From Lachnospiraceae bacterium (GTDB lineage Bacteria > Bacillota > Clostridia > Lachnospirales > Lachnospiraceae), in assembly GCA_022791755.1 (NCBI GenBank), contig JAAVZR010000038.1:1-64000 (forward strand): 64,000 nucleotides of DNA. The letters run 5' to 3'. The position numbers and the translations under genes were made by a program. This document shows, piece after piece, positions 8,224-16,692 of the stretch. Within the stretch, counting starts at the first letter, position 1. Each line of letters begins with the position of its first letter. Under the pieces are notes generated by a model. That model did no database searches, was not told the DNA's origin, and saw nothing but the letters and a program-made list of their open reading frames with translations.

Positions 8224-8252
8224 TTGATTATTCCTTCAAAGAGAGCTATAAT
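8224..8252 (+). promoter_or_regulatory. Sigma-A type promoter for trkAH
   Basis: TTGATT at 8224-8229 and TATAAT at 8247-8252 are separated by exactly 17 bases. The start codon of trkA follows 85 bases downstream. Confidence 0.7.
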
Positions 8253-8336
8253 ATATGCCGTTATCACAAAAGCCGGACATACCGGCTGGCTATTATCAAA
8301 CAGAACAGCCGCCTGTATCGCGGCGCGGAGGAGACC

Positions 8337-9692
8337 ATGCAGATAATCGTTGTGGGCTGTGGAAACGTGGGTTCTACCCTGACCGAACAGCTGAGCAAAG
8401 AGGGACATAATATTACGGTGATTGATTCTAAGACCGACCGTCTGAAACGGGTGACGGACAGCAGCGACGTCATGGGCGTGCTGGGAAACGGAGCGACCTA
8501 CAGCGTACAGATGGAGGCGGGCATCGAGGAGGCGGATCTGCTGATCGCGGTGACGGACTCGGATGAGTTAAATCTCTTGTGCTGCCTGATCGCTAAAAAA
8601 GCCGGCAACTGTCATACCATAGCCCGTGTCAGAAATCCGGTTTACAGCCTGGAAGTGGACTTTATCAAGGAGGAACTGGGTCTGTCCATGGTGATCAATC
8701 CGGAGGCGGCGGCTGCCACAGCCATCGCCAGACTTCTGAAATTTCCATCGGCCATAGAGGTGGAGACCTTTGCCAGGGGGCGTGTGGAGCTGTCCAAGTT
8801 CCGGCTGGAGGCCGGTAATATCCTGACCGGTCTGTCTTTAAAGGATATTTCCTCCCGACTTCACTGTGACGTACTGGTCTGTACGGTGGAGCGGGGAGAG
8901 GAGGTTATGATCCCCGACGGCAATTTTGTGCTTCGGGAGAAGGACATGATCTCCGTGGTGGCATCCTCCCGCAATATTGTCCAGTTCTTTAAGAAGATGG
9001 GGATGGCTACGGGACGTGTGAAGGACGCCATGATCGTGGGAGGCGGTTCGACGGCTTACTATCTGTCGAAGCAGCTTCTGGCCATGGGGATTCATATTAA
9101 GATCGTGGAGAGAGACAGAGAGCGCTGTGAAGAGCTCTGTGAGCTGCTGCCCCAGGCGGCGGTGGTCCATGGCGACGGGACAGACCGCAGCGTGCTCTTA
9201 GAGGAAGGGATCGAGAAGGCTCAGGCTTTTGTCTCTCTGACAAATGTGGATGAGGAAAATATCATGCTGTCGCTGTTTGCCAAAAGCGTATCCAGGGCCA
9301 AACTGGTGACCAGAGTCCACCGGATTTCTTATGACGAGATGATCGGCAGTCTGGATATCGGCAGTATCGTGTATCCCCGCTATACCACGGCGGAGAATAT
9401 CGTGCGGTATGTGTGCGCCATGTCCAATACCGTAGGCAGTAATGTGGAGACACTGTACAAGCTGATCGGGGACAAGGCGGAAGCACTGGAATTCTGGATC
9501 CGGGAAAAATCTCCGGCGGTGGGAATTCCTCTGCAAAAAATGAATTTGAAGCCAAATATTCTTCTGGCCTGCATCAACAGAAGAAACAGTGTCATCATCC
9601 CCGGCGGCCAGGATATGATACAGGTGGGGGATACGGTGGTGGTGGTGACGACCAACACAGGGCTTCATGATATCCGGGACATTTTGAGGTAG
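8337..9692 (+). CDS. trkA: Trk potassium uptake regulatory subunit TrkA
   Basis: The 451-residue protein is a double RCK protein: a first NAD-binding Rossmann domain (VVGCGNVGS at residues 6-13) with its TrkA_C domain, then a second Rossmann domain starting near 230 (MIVGGGSTAYYLS) with a second TrkA_C domain at the end. It binds nucleotide in the cytoplasm and gates the membrane partner TrkH. GCGGAGGAGACC precedes the ATG. Six bases separate its stop from trkH, so the two form one operon. Confidence 0.95.
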   Translation: MQIIVVGCGNVGSTLTEQLSKEGHNITVIDSKTDRLKRVTDSSDVMGVLGNGATYSVQMEAGIEEADLLIAVTDSDELNLLCCLIAKKAGNCHTIARVRNPVYSLEVDFIKEELGLSMVINPEAAAATAIARLLKFPSAIEVETFARGRVELSKFRLEAGNILTGLSLKDISSRLHCDVLVCTVERGEEVMIPDGNFVLREKDMISVVASSRNIVQFFKKMGMATGRVKDAMIVGGGSTAYYLSKQLLAMGIHIKIVERDRERCEELCELLPQAAVVHGDGTDRSVLLEEGIEKAQAFVSLTNVDEENIMLSLFAKSVSRAKLVTRVHRISYDEMIGSLDIGSIVYPRYTTAENIVRYVCAMSNTVGSNVETLYKLIGDKAEALEFWIREKSPAVGIPLQKMNLKPNILLACINRRNSVIIPGGQDMIQVGDTVVVVTTNTGLHDIRDILR

Positions 9693-9697
9693 GACGC

Positions 9698-11134
9698 ATG
9701 AATTATTCGATTATACGCTATATACTGTGTCGTGTGCTGGAGGTGGAGGGCATTTTCCTTGCGCTGCCCTGTATTACCGCTGTTATTTACGGGGAGAAAA
9801 GCGGCTGGGCTTTTGCCGCCGCCATGCTTTTGTGCCTGTGCGCAGGGTTTGCAGGCACGAGAAAAAAACCGAAGAGTCAGGTGTTTTATGCCAGAGAGGG
9901 CTTTGTGACGGTGTCTCTGAGCTGGATCGTGCTCAGCCTGGCCGGAGCTCTGCCGTTTACGCTGTGCGGGGAGATCCCCTCCTACACGGACGCGCTCTTT
10001 GAGGTGATCTCCGGATTTACCACCACCGGGGCCAGTATCCTGTCAGCAGTGGAGCCCCTGAGCCGCTGCTGCCTTTTCTGGCGCAGCTTTACCCACTGGC
10101 TGGGCGGCATGGGCGTGCTGGTCTTTGTCATGGCAGTGCTTCCCCTGTCCGGCGGCTACAATATGCATCTGATGCGGGCGGAGAGCCCGGGGCCTTCCGT
10201 GGGAAAGCTGGTGCCGCGGGTCAAGCATACGGCTCAGATCCTGTATGGAATCTATCTGGCCATGACGTTAGTGCAGGTTATTCTGCTGCTGTTATCCGGT
10301 CTGCCGCTGTTTGATTCCCTGACGATGACCTTTGGCACAGCCGGGACAGGAGGCTTTGGCATCCTCAATGACAGCGCAGCATCCTATACGGCGCTGCAAC
10401 AGGGGATTTTGACCGTATTCATGATTTTGTTTGGCGTCAATTTTAACGTGTACTATCTGTTCCTGATCCGAAAGCCGGGACAGGCGCTCAAATGCGAGGA
10501 GATGAGGGCGTATCTGGGGATTATAGCCATGGCGGTTCTTCTGATCGTCTGGAACGCCAGGGACAGCTTTGCGACGATTGCGGAGGCGTTTCGCCATTCT
10601 GCTTTCCAGGTGGCTTCCATTATTACGACCACCGGTTTTTCCACAGTGGACTTTGACCAGTGGCCGCAGCTGTCAAAATGTATTTTGGTTCTTCTGATGT
10701 TTGTCGGAGCCTGTGCCGGCAGTACCGGAGGGGGAATAAAGGTATCCCGCTGTGTGGCGCTGCTGAAATCCGTGTGCAATGAACTGCGCTGCGCCATGCA
10801 TCCCCGCAGCGTGAGAAGGGTTCGTTTCGAGGGAAGACCCATGGATCAGGACGTGGTGCACTCCATCGAAAGATTTTTTGCCGCCTATATGATCGTTTTC
10901 GCGGTATCGGTACTGGTGATAGCGCTGGAAAACATGGACTTTGTCAGTACCTTTACGGCGGTGGCCGCCACTTTAAATAATATCGGACCGGGGCTGGGGG
11001 CCGTGGGTCCCATGGCCAATTTCGGCGGCCTGTCCGTGCTCAGTAAATATGTGCTGATGTTCGATATGCTGGCAGGGAGGCTGGAGATATTCCCGATGCT
11101 GGTGCTGTTTATGCCAATGACCTGGAGAAAATAG
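9698..11134 (+). CDS. trkH: Trk potassium uptake channel subunit TrkH
   Basis: The 478-residue integral membrane protein has the four-fold M1-P-M2 organisation of the TrkH/KtrB/HKT superfamily. Selectivity-filter loops with central Gly are visible, for example ISGFTTTGASIL near 108, TFGTAGTGGFG near 215, IITTTGFSTVDF near 311 and TLNNIGPGLGAVG near 427. It moves K+ across the membrane with TrkA as gate. It converges with the sdpI-like gene, with only nine bases between the two stops. Confidence 0.95.
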   Translation: MNYSIIRYILCRVLEVEGIFLALPCITAVIYGEKSGWAFAAAMLLCLCAGFAGTRKKPKSQVFYAREGFVTVSLSWIVLSLAGALPFTLCGEIPSYTDALFEVISGFTTTGASILSAVEPLSRCCLFWRSFTHWLGGMGVLVFVMAVLPLSGGYNMHLMRAESPGPSVGKLVPRVKHTAQILYGIYLAMTLVQVILLLLSGLPLFDSLTMTFGTAGTGGFGILNDSAASYTALQQGILTVFMILFGVNFNVYYLFLIRKPGQALKCEEMRAYLGIIAMAVLLIVWNARDSFATIAEAFRHSAFQVASIITTTGFSTVDFDQWPQLSKCILVLLMFVGACAGSTGGGIKVSRCVALLKSVCNELRCAMHPRSVRRVRFEGRPMDQDVVHSIERFFAAYMIVFAVSVLVIALENMDFVSTFTAVAATLNNIGPGLGAVGPMANFGGLSVLSKYVLMFDMLAGRLEIFPMLVLFMPMTWRK

Positions 11135-11143
11135 AGAACGATA

Positions 11144-11857
11144 TCAGAGGACGTCCGGCGGATCAGTATCCTGATCCTGTCCGGCGTCCTTTTCTTCGTT
11201 TTGCTTTTGGATTCTCTGAAAGACCAGATAGGAATAGACATAGGGCACAGCCACCATGACAAGAATCAGTGGGAAAAAGATGTACAGCTTCCATACCGGG
11301 GGCAAAAAGGCCAGAAGTATGGTCAGGAATCCGCAGACTACCCATAGCTTTCCCACCAGGCGATGGGTCCGATACCAGACCTGTTCATCGGCCAGAGTCC
11401 AGGGAGTTTTGATCCCGGTGAAGAAGTTGGATTTAAATTTTGGCATCATATTGCCAAAGAATACCAGCATGAGCCCGGCGAGAAACGGCATCCAGACTCC
11501 CATATTGAAGTGCCGTATCAGCTGAGGATACAGAGAAACCGCAATGATATACAGCTGTGTGAACAGCAAAAGCAGTGTGATGACAAAGAAAATCTGGTGA
11601 TACTGGCGCTGAAATTTTCCGTAGTTGGTGCGCCGCGGATCGATGCGGGGCGTCACGCGGGATATGATTAACATAAGAGCAGCCAGCCCGGGCATCAGAA
11701 ATACATGGTAGCGCGGACCGGTTCCGTCTACCTGCCCTGCGGCGTTAAAATGAATCGGGATCTCCTCAGGAAGGCGGGGGTAGGCGATCAGGGCGACAGC
11801 CAGCATGAGAAGACACGCGAACCAGGAATTTCGGTTTTTTTTATCAAACGGTTTCAT
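11144..11857 (-). CDS. SdpI-family membrane immunity protein (DUF1648 domain)
   Basis: The 237-residue protein has about six transmembrane segments. The N-terminal DUF1648 signature reads YPRLPEEIPIHFNAAGQVDG (residues 27-46), and the SdpI signature FKSNFFTGIKTPWTLADEQVWYRTHR is split across 141-167. In Bacillus subtilis SdpI protects against the SdpC killing toxin and sequesters the repressor SdpR. Here the gene follows an sdpR-like regulator in one operon but no sdpABC-like toxin genes are in the window. It may give resistance to toxins made by neighbours. The C-terminal tail is charged and cytoplasmic. Confidence 0.85.
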   Translation of the reverse strand: MKPFDKKNRNSWFACLLMLAVALIAYPRLPEEIPIHFNAAGQVDGTGPRYHVFLMPGLAALMLIISRVTPRIDPRRTNYGKFQRQYHQIFFVITLLLLFTQLYIIAVSLYPQLIRHFNMGVWMPFLAGLMLVFFGNMMPKFKSNFFTGIKTPWTLADEQVWYRTHRLVGKLWVVCGFLTILLAFLPPVWKLYIFFPLILVMVAVPYVYSYLVFQRIQKQNEEKDAGQDQDTDPPDVL

Positions 11858-11878
11858 GGAGATCTCCTTTCCTTTCGC

Positions 11879-12139
11879 TCAGGACGTAAAACCGGCGAAC
11901 CAGGACATAATTTCTTCCACCACTGACAGGTTCAGTTCATAGTATATATATTTTCCTGCTTTCTGATCGTCCACCAGTCCCGCGTCCCTCAGGATGGACA
12001 GATGGTGGGAGATGGTGGCGCCAGTCATATCAAAATGCTCTACGATCTCCCCGGCGCTCATACGGCCGCCCTTGAGCAGCTGCAGGATTTCTCGTCTGGT
12101 GGGATCAGACAGCGCTTTAAAACTTTCCTGAAAGCCCAT
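11879..12139 (-). CDS. ArsR-family autorepressor (SdpR-like)
   Basis: The 86-residue protein, started at ATG 12139, begins FQESFKALSDPTRREILQLL, the hallmark of SdpR/ArsR winged helix repressors. It continues with MSAGEIVEHFDMTGATISHHL as the recognition helix and a beta wing (GLVDDQKAGKYIYYELN). No metal-binding CxC is present, in line with SdpR rather than metal sensors. AAGGAG lies 6 nt before this ATG. A longer frame reaching 12229 would run through the promoter and is rejected. It precedes the sdpI-like gene by 21 bases. Confidence 0.85.
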   Translation of the reverse strand: MGFQESFKALSDPTRREILQLLKGGRMSAGEIVEHFDMTGATISHHLSILRDAGLVDDQKAGKYIYYELNLSVVEEIMSWFAGFTS

Positions 12140-12180
12140 GGGCATCTCCTTTCTGAGTGATAGTACGGCAGGACTGTTAT

Positions 12181-12229
12181 TTAGATAAATGTCTAAGCAT
12201 ATTATAGGAGGGAGCGGCAGGTTTGTCAA
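12181..12229 (-). promoter_or_regulatory. Consensus promoter and operator of sdpRI-like operon
   Basis: On the minus strand TTGACA (12229-12224) and TATAAT (12206-12201) are both perfect and spaced 17 bases. Just downstream, TTAGA-N6-TCTAA at 12181-12196 forms a dyad at about the transcription start. A perfect promoter with an operator on the start point fits tight repression by the encoded ArsR-type protein. Confidence 0.85.
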
Positions 12230-12248
12230 TCGTCTGCCGTTTATACGG

Positions 12249-12271
12249 ATCCCATACCCTCAGTGGACAAA
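12249..12271. promoter_or_regulatory. Second copy of TACCCTCAGTG motif
   Basis: ATACCCTCAGTGGACA followed by AAGGGACA lies upstream of the GH18 gene and behind the sdpR promoter. It matches the motif near 6358 at 15 of 16 positions. The right half of the dyad is imperfect here. Confidence 0.4.
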
Positions 12272-12420
12272 GGGACACACGCTCCAAGCGCCGTCTTTTG
12301 GCGGCTGGCTATCCTGAAATATTGTAAGAGAAAGGGCATGGAGCCGGGAAAGGGATCCGCAATATGGCAACACCGCATACCGGTCTGCATAAGATGAAAA
12401 AAAGAAAAGATGGAAATAAG

Positions 12421-13725
12421 ATGATCTATGTGGTGAAAGCCGGCGATACGGCAGCCTCCATCGCGGCGGAATACGGCGTATCGGCTGACCGACTGGTCTA
12501 TGACAATCAGATCCGGAATGAGACGTCCCTGGTGGTGGGGCAGGCACTGCTGATATTGATTCCGGAGATCGTTCATCAGGTGATGCCCGGGGAGACTCTC
12601 ACAAGGATTGCGGCAGCGTATGGCGTGACCGTAACGGACATTATACGCAATAATCCTTTTATCCTGGACAGCGGAATTCTGGGTACAGGGGAAACTCTGG
12701 TGATCCGCTACCGGCCGGAGGAGGAGGGGGAAGGCTATGAGAATCCCCGTGTCCTGAACGGCTATCTCTATCCGTTTGCAGAGGGCTATATCATCGGTCA
12801 GTCCATGCCCTACCTGACAGGAATGTATCTGTTTTCTTACGGCTTTACGCTGGACGGAGCGCTGATTCTGCCTGCCGGTCAGGAAAACTGGCTTATGATG
12901 GCAAAGACGCTTGGAGTGGAGCGTGTCCTGGTGCTGACGCCTCTCACAGAGAGCGGTACGTTTAACAGCAATCAGGTATCGGCTCTGGTCAACGACCCGC
13001 AACTCCAGGAGACGCTGACGCAAAATCTGCTGGAGGAGATGGAAAAACAGGGTTACGGAGCCCTGGATGTGGACTTTGAGTTCGTGCCGCCAAAGGACAG
13101 GGACGCCTATGTGGAATTTCTTCGCCGCCTGACGGAGAGAATGCACGCAGCCGGATACCCGGTTTCCGTGGCGTTGGTACCCAAAACATCGGATGATCAG
13201 CAGGGAGATCTGTATCAGGGAATCGATTACGGAGCCATAGGGGAGGTGGCGGACAGCGTACTGGTGATGGCGTATGAGTGGGGATACACATTTGGTCCAC
13301 CCATGGCAGTCGCCCCTCTGGATCAGGTGACCCGTGTGGTGGACTACGCGGTCAGCCGCATTGCTCCGGCCAAAATAGATCTGGGGATTCCCAATTACGG
13401 ATATGACTGGCAGCTTCCCTATGAGCGGGGAGCCAGCCGGGCAAGAGTATTGGGAAACGTGGAGGCCGTATACCTGGCGGCCCGGACCGGCAGCGAAATA
13501 CAGTTTGACGAACAGGCGCTGTCTCCTTATTTTTACTATACGGAGAACGGCAGAGAGCATATGGTCTGGTTTGAGGATGTGAGGAGCATGAGAGAACGCT
13601 TTCGCCTGATTGCCCGGTACGGACTGCGGGGGGCCGGATACTGGAATCTGATGCGTCCGTTTCGCGCGAATTGGCTTTTGTGGAACGCCACGTTCCGGAC
13701 CGTGCCCGGCGAAACGGCAGGATGA
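12421..13725 (+). CDS. LysM-GH18 peptidoglycan hydrolase (YaaH/SleL-like)
   Basis: The product from ATG 12421 has 434 residues. Two LysM repeats lie at about 2-46 (YVVKAGDTAASIAAEYGV) and 50-98 (HQVMPGETLTRIAAAYGV). A glycoside hydrolase 18 domain covers the rest; the catalytic strand LDVDFEF puts the proton donor Glu at about residue 220. Related Bacillus proteins are spore cortex-lytic N-acetylglucosaminidases. There is no signal peptide, as for several of those spore-associated proteins. In-frame ATGs at 12364 and 12394 are alternatives, but LysM homology begins right after 12421. Confidence 0.85.
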   Translation: MIYVVKAGDTAASIAAEYGVSADRLVYDNQIRNETSLVVGQALLILIPEIVHQVMPGETLTRIAAAYGVTVTDIIRNNPFILDSGILGTGETLVIRYRPEEEGEGYENPRVLNGYLYPFAEGYIIGQSMPYLTGMYLFSYGFTLDGALILPAGQENWLMMAKTLGVERVLVLTPLTESGTFNSNQVSALVNDPQLQETLTQNLLEEMEKQGYGALDVDFEFVPPKDRDAYVEFLRRLTERMHAAGYPVSVALVPKTSDDQQGDLYQGIDYGAIGEVADSVLVMAYEWGYTFGPPMAVAPLDQVTRVVDYAVSRIAPAKIDLGIPNYGYDWQLPYERGASRARVLGNVEAVYLAARTGSEIQFDEQALSPYFYYTENGREHMVWFEDVRSMRERFRLIARYGLRGAGYWNLMRPFRANWLLWNATFRTVPGETAG

Positions 13726-13842
13726 ACAGTTTCTCTTTACAAATCCTGTCCGGCAGAGTATTCTAATAACAGGTATCCGGATGACAAAACAAGGCGGCGG
13801 GATCTGCCTGTGCGCCTGACAGAAAAAAAGGAGAAAAAGATT

Positions 13843-14787
13843 ATGATCGAATTGCATCTGCACCTAGATGGTTCTCTGCGCCCGGCTACGGTGGTGGAGC
13901 TGGCGGACAGTCAGGGAATCGAGCTGCCTGTGAGAGACCTGGAGGAGCTGACAAAAGAGCATTTACAGGTTACGGACGAGTGTAAAGATCTGGTGGCCTG
14001 TTTAAAGCGCTTCGACCTGCCCATACGGGTTCTGGGAACGCCGGAGGCGATGCGGAGAGCGGCGTTTGAGCTGACAGAGGATCTGGCCGGCGAGGCTTAC
14101 CAGTATGCGGAGATTCGTTTCGCGCCGCAGTATGCCCGCTATACCGGGTACAGCCAGCAGGAATATGTGGAAGCCGCCAGAGACGGGATGAAGGAAGCGC
14201 TGAGACAGAATCCGTCCATGAAGGCATCGCTGCTTCTGTGCTGTATGAGAGGAGATGATAATCAGGAGGAGAATGAGGAGACGATCCGGCTCACGGCCCG
14301 TTATCTGGGGAGCGGTGTCTGCGGGGCTGATCTGGCAGGGGCGGAGAGCCTGTTTCCCACGGAGCGTTTCGCCGGCGTGTTTGCTCTGGCAAAGAAGCTG
14401 GATGTCCCCTACACGATCCATGCCGGGGAGGCGGCAGGACCGGACAGCGTGCGCGCGGCGCTTGATATGGGGGCATCGCGTCTGGGCCACGGCGTGCGGG
14501 CCATAGAGGATATGTCCCTGGTCAGAGAACTGGCAAAGAGAAAGATCGTGCTGGAAGTCAATTATACCAGTAATATACAGTCAAGATCTTTTGCCACGGC
14601 GGCGGAGCATCCGTTTGGGCGTCTGTATGAAGCCGGCGTCCATGTGACGGTCAATACGGATAACCGGACGGTGTCCGGCATCACGCTGGCAGAAGAGATC
14701 GAAAAGATACAGAGGCAGTTCGGATTTACGCAGCAGGATATCGCAGTGATGCAGCAGTATGCCAGAGAGGCAGCCTTTGCCTGGTAA
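13843..14787 (+). CDS. add: Adenosine deaminase
   Basis: The 314-residue protein carries the metal-binding HLHLDGSLRP at the N-terminus (residues 5-14), the HAGEA segment with zinc His and catalytic Glu near 190, a GHGVRAI loop with the catalytic His, and VNTDNRTVSG at the C-terminal metal Asp. It deaminates adenosine or deoxyadenosine to inosine in purine salvage. AAAAAGGAGAAAAAG precedes ATG 13843. It is somewhat shorter than the usual 330-350 residues, and NYTSN replaces the common CPTSN. Confidence 0.88.
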   Translation: MIELHLHLDGSLRPATVVELADSQGIELPVRDLEELTKEHLQVTDECKDLVACLKRFDLPIRVLGTPEAMRRAAFELTEDLAGEAYQYAEIRFAPQYARYTGYSQQEYVEAARDGMKEALRQNPSMKASLLLCCMRGDDNQEENEETIRLTARYLGSGVCGADLAGAESLFPTERFAGVFALAKKLDVPYTIHAGEAAGPDSVRAALDMGASRLGHGVRAIEDMSLVRELAKRKIVLEVNYTSNIQSRSFATAAEHPFGRLYEAGVHVTVNTDNRTVSGITLAEEIEKIQRQFGFTQQDIAVMQQYAREAAFAW

Positions 14788-14790
14788 TCG

Positions 14791-15987
14791 TCAGGATCGG
14801 GGCGGAAGAAAACGCCCCCGCTTGACGGCGTCGCTGCCGAAGCGGCTGCGGATGGAGTCGATGGCAGTGTCCAGCTTACTCAGACGCTCGTACTTCTCTC
14901 CGTCGAAGAGATTATACTGATAGAAATCGCTGTCGGTGATCCGGCTGGCCGATACGCCCAGGAGGCGAAGGGGGATACGATTTTCCCACATCTGAGACAG
15001 GAGCGAGGCGGCAGTCCGGTAGATCTCCTCCGTGACATTGGTGGAGGAGGCGAGCGTGCGCTGATGACTCTGGACGCCGAACCGGTAGTCGGTGTATTTG
15101 ACCGTGATGCAGGAGGCCCGGACCTGGTCGGCCCGGAGTCTGGCGGCCACCGATTCGCTTAATTGCAGCAGGATAGCGCAGGCGGCAGTGAAGTCTGTCA
15201 CATCCTCAGGCAGAGTCGTCTCATTGCCGTAACATTTGGCATCGGCAGGCTGCGCCTCCACGGGGCGGCTGTCGATGCCGTTGGCATAGTTCCAGATGGT
15301 TCGGCCCTGCTTTTTGAGATGAGAGTACAGAAGTTCGGGACTGCTTTTTGCCAGATCGCCTATGGTGTGAATTCCCAGATCCTTTAACTGCTTTTGGGTG
15401 GCATGTCCCACTAAAAACAGCCGCCCCACAGGCAGAGGCCACATCTTTTGGGCGATCTCATGGGGAAAGAGGGTATGGATGCGGTCCGGCTTTTCAAAAT
15501 CGGAGGCCATCTTGGCCAGAAGCTTGTTGGAGGAGATTCCCACATTGACCGTAAAGCCCAGCTCGTTCCGGATGGTGTCCTTGATGCGGGCAGCGGCGTC
15601 GAGGGGCGGTCCGTAGAGAAGGCTGGTGCCGGTCATATCGGCGAAGGCTTCGTCCACGGAGACCTGCTCGATGACAGGAGCAAAACGGGACAGGACCCGG
15701 ATAAAAGCGCGGGAACACTGGCTGTAGAGATCATGGCGGGCCGGTACACACAGAAGTCCGGGACATTTGCGCAGAGCGTCTACCAGAGGCTCTCCGGTGG
15801 TGACGCCATATTTTTTGGCCGGGATGGATTTGGCCAGGACCACGCCGCGGCGTTTTTCGCGGTCACCGCCCACAGCGGACGGAATGGTGCGCAGATCTGT
15901 GGTTTCTCCGCGGCGCAGACGGTCTGTGGCTTCCCAGCTTAAAAAGGCGGAATTGACATCGATATGGAAAATCAATCGTTCAGGCAT
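14791..15987 (-). CDS. dinB: DNA polymerase IV (Y family)
   Basis: The 398-residue protein has the Y-family palm signature FHIDVNSAFLSWE at 7-19 with the first catalytic Asp, and SVDEAFADMTG near 107 with the second acidic pair. A helix-hairpin-helix segment (LKDLGIHTIGDLAK) follows and a little-finger domain ends the protein. It extends mismatched or damaged DNA. CCAAAGGAGGAGTC lies directly before ATG 15987; the frame continues open upstream to 16038 but that part overlaps a palindrome and is not coding. It converges on the adenosine deaminase gene with three bases between stops. Confidence 0.92.
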   Translation of the reverse strand: MPERLIFHIDVNSAFLSWEATDRLRRGETTDLRTIPSAVGGDREKRRGVVLAKSIPAKKYGVTTGEPLVDALRKCPGLLCVPARHDLYSQCSRAFIRVLSRFAPVIEQVSVDEAFADMTGTSLLYGPPLDAAARIKDTIRNELGFTVNVGISSNKLLAKMASDFEKPDRIHTLFPHEIAQKMWPLPVGRLFLVGHATQKQLKDLGIHTIGDLAKSSPELLYSHLKKQGRTIWNYANGIDSRPVEAQPADAKCYGNETTLPEDVTDFTAACAILLQLSESVAARLRADQVRASCITVKYTDYRFGVQSHQRTLASSTNVTEEIYRTAASLLSQMWENRIPLRLLGVSASRITDSDFYQYNLFDGEKYERLSKLDTAIDSIRSRFGSDAVKRGRFLPPRS

Positions 15988-16017
15988 GACTCCTCCTTTG
16001 GTGCGGCCGGTTCTTTC

Positions 16018-16056
16018 TGCTAGTGTACTGTCTGTCATCCGGACAGTACACTAGCA
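16018..16056. promoter_or_regulatory. Perfect 15-bp inverted repeat upstream of dinB
   Basis: TGCTAGTGTACTGTC at 16018-16032 is exactly complementary to GACAGTACACTAGCA at 16042-16056, with nine bases between. It lies about 30 bases before the dinB start. It is not the Firmicutes LexA consensus. It could be an operator for another repressor or a transcribed hairpin in the dinB leader. Confidence 0.6.
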
Positions 16057-16263
16057 GTATACATGACAGGCAGAGATTCGTCTACCCCGCAGACCGGAAA
16101 AACGAAATACGGGTCCCGGACGGAGGAGACGGAACGGAGAAAACGCATGCCACAGGAAAGAACGCATGTTTGCAACAATGGCCTTGCACAGCGGGAAGAA
16201 ATCCGGTATACTGAAAAGGCGGTTTACCGCCACGGATGATTTGGAAATGAGGAAGGACATAAG

Positions 16264-16692
16264 ATGATTTTTATAACCATTCTGTACATTGGTCTGATTT
16301 TTGGCAACTCAGCCACGCCGGCGGTGTATTCTTCTGCGGAGAGCGGCTGGGTGACGAATCTGGCCAATTCCTTTATGGACAGGCTGGGGCTTGGTTTTAT
16401 CCGTTTTTCGGAAGGCTTTATCCGCAAGGCGGCCCACTTTACGGAGTATACCGGGCTGGGAATTCTTTTGACGCTCAGCCTGGCGCGATATGATTTTTTT
16501 GCCGGAAAGAAAAGATGGAGGCTGATTCCGGCCGGTTTCCTGATCGCCTGCATGGATGAGGGGATCCAGTATTTTACGCCGGGGAGAGACTGTAATATCA
16601 AGGATGTGCTGCTCGATACCTGCGGCGTGATATTCGGGGTTGCCGTGATGGCACTGATGGCATATGTGAAAGAGAGGAAAAGAAAAGCATGA
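16264..16692 (+). CDS. VanZ-like membrane protein
   Basis: The 142-residue protein has the VanZ fold: an N-terminal hydrophobic helix, the conserved RKAAHFTEYTGLGILL segment near 58-73, a second pair of helices, and DEGIQYFTPGRDCNIKDVLLD near 102-122, which contains the family-defining DE.IQ and R...KD residues. VanZ proteins are linked to low-level teicoplanin resistance but most chromosomal members have no proven role. It overlaps the next gene by four bases (ATGA), so the two are translationally coupled. Confidence 0.88.
   Translation: MIFITILYIGLIFGNSATPAVYSSAESGWVTNLANSFMDRLGLGFIRFSEGFIRKAAHFTEYTGLGILLTLSLARYDFFAGKKRWRLIPAGFLIACMDEGIQYFTPGRDCNIKDVLLDTCGVIFGVAVMALMAYVKERKRKA

Noticed and set aside
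12241-13863. 540-codon frame antisense to the LysM-GH18 gene
   Set aside because: The forward strand has LysM repeats and a GH18 catalytic motif; the antisense product has unnatural composition.
16018-16056. LexA box for dinB
   Set aside because: The palindrome does not contain CGAAC-N4-GTTCG or a close variant.
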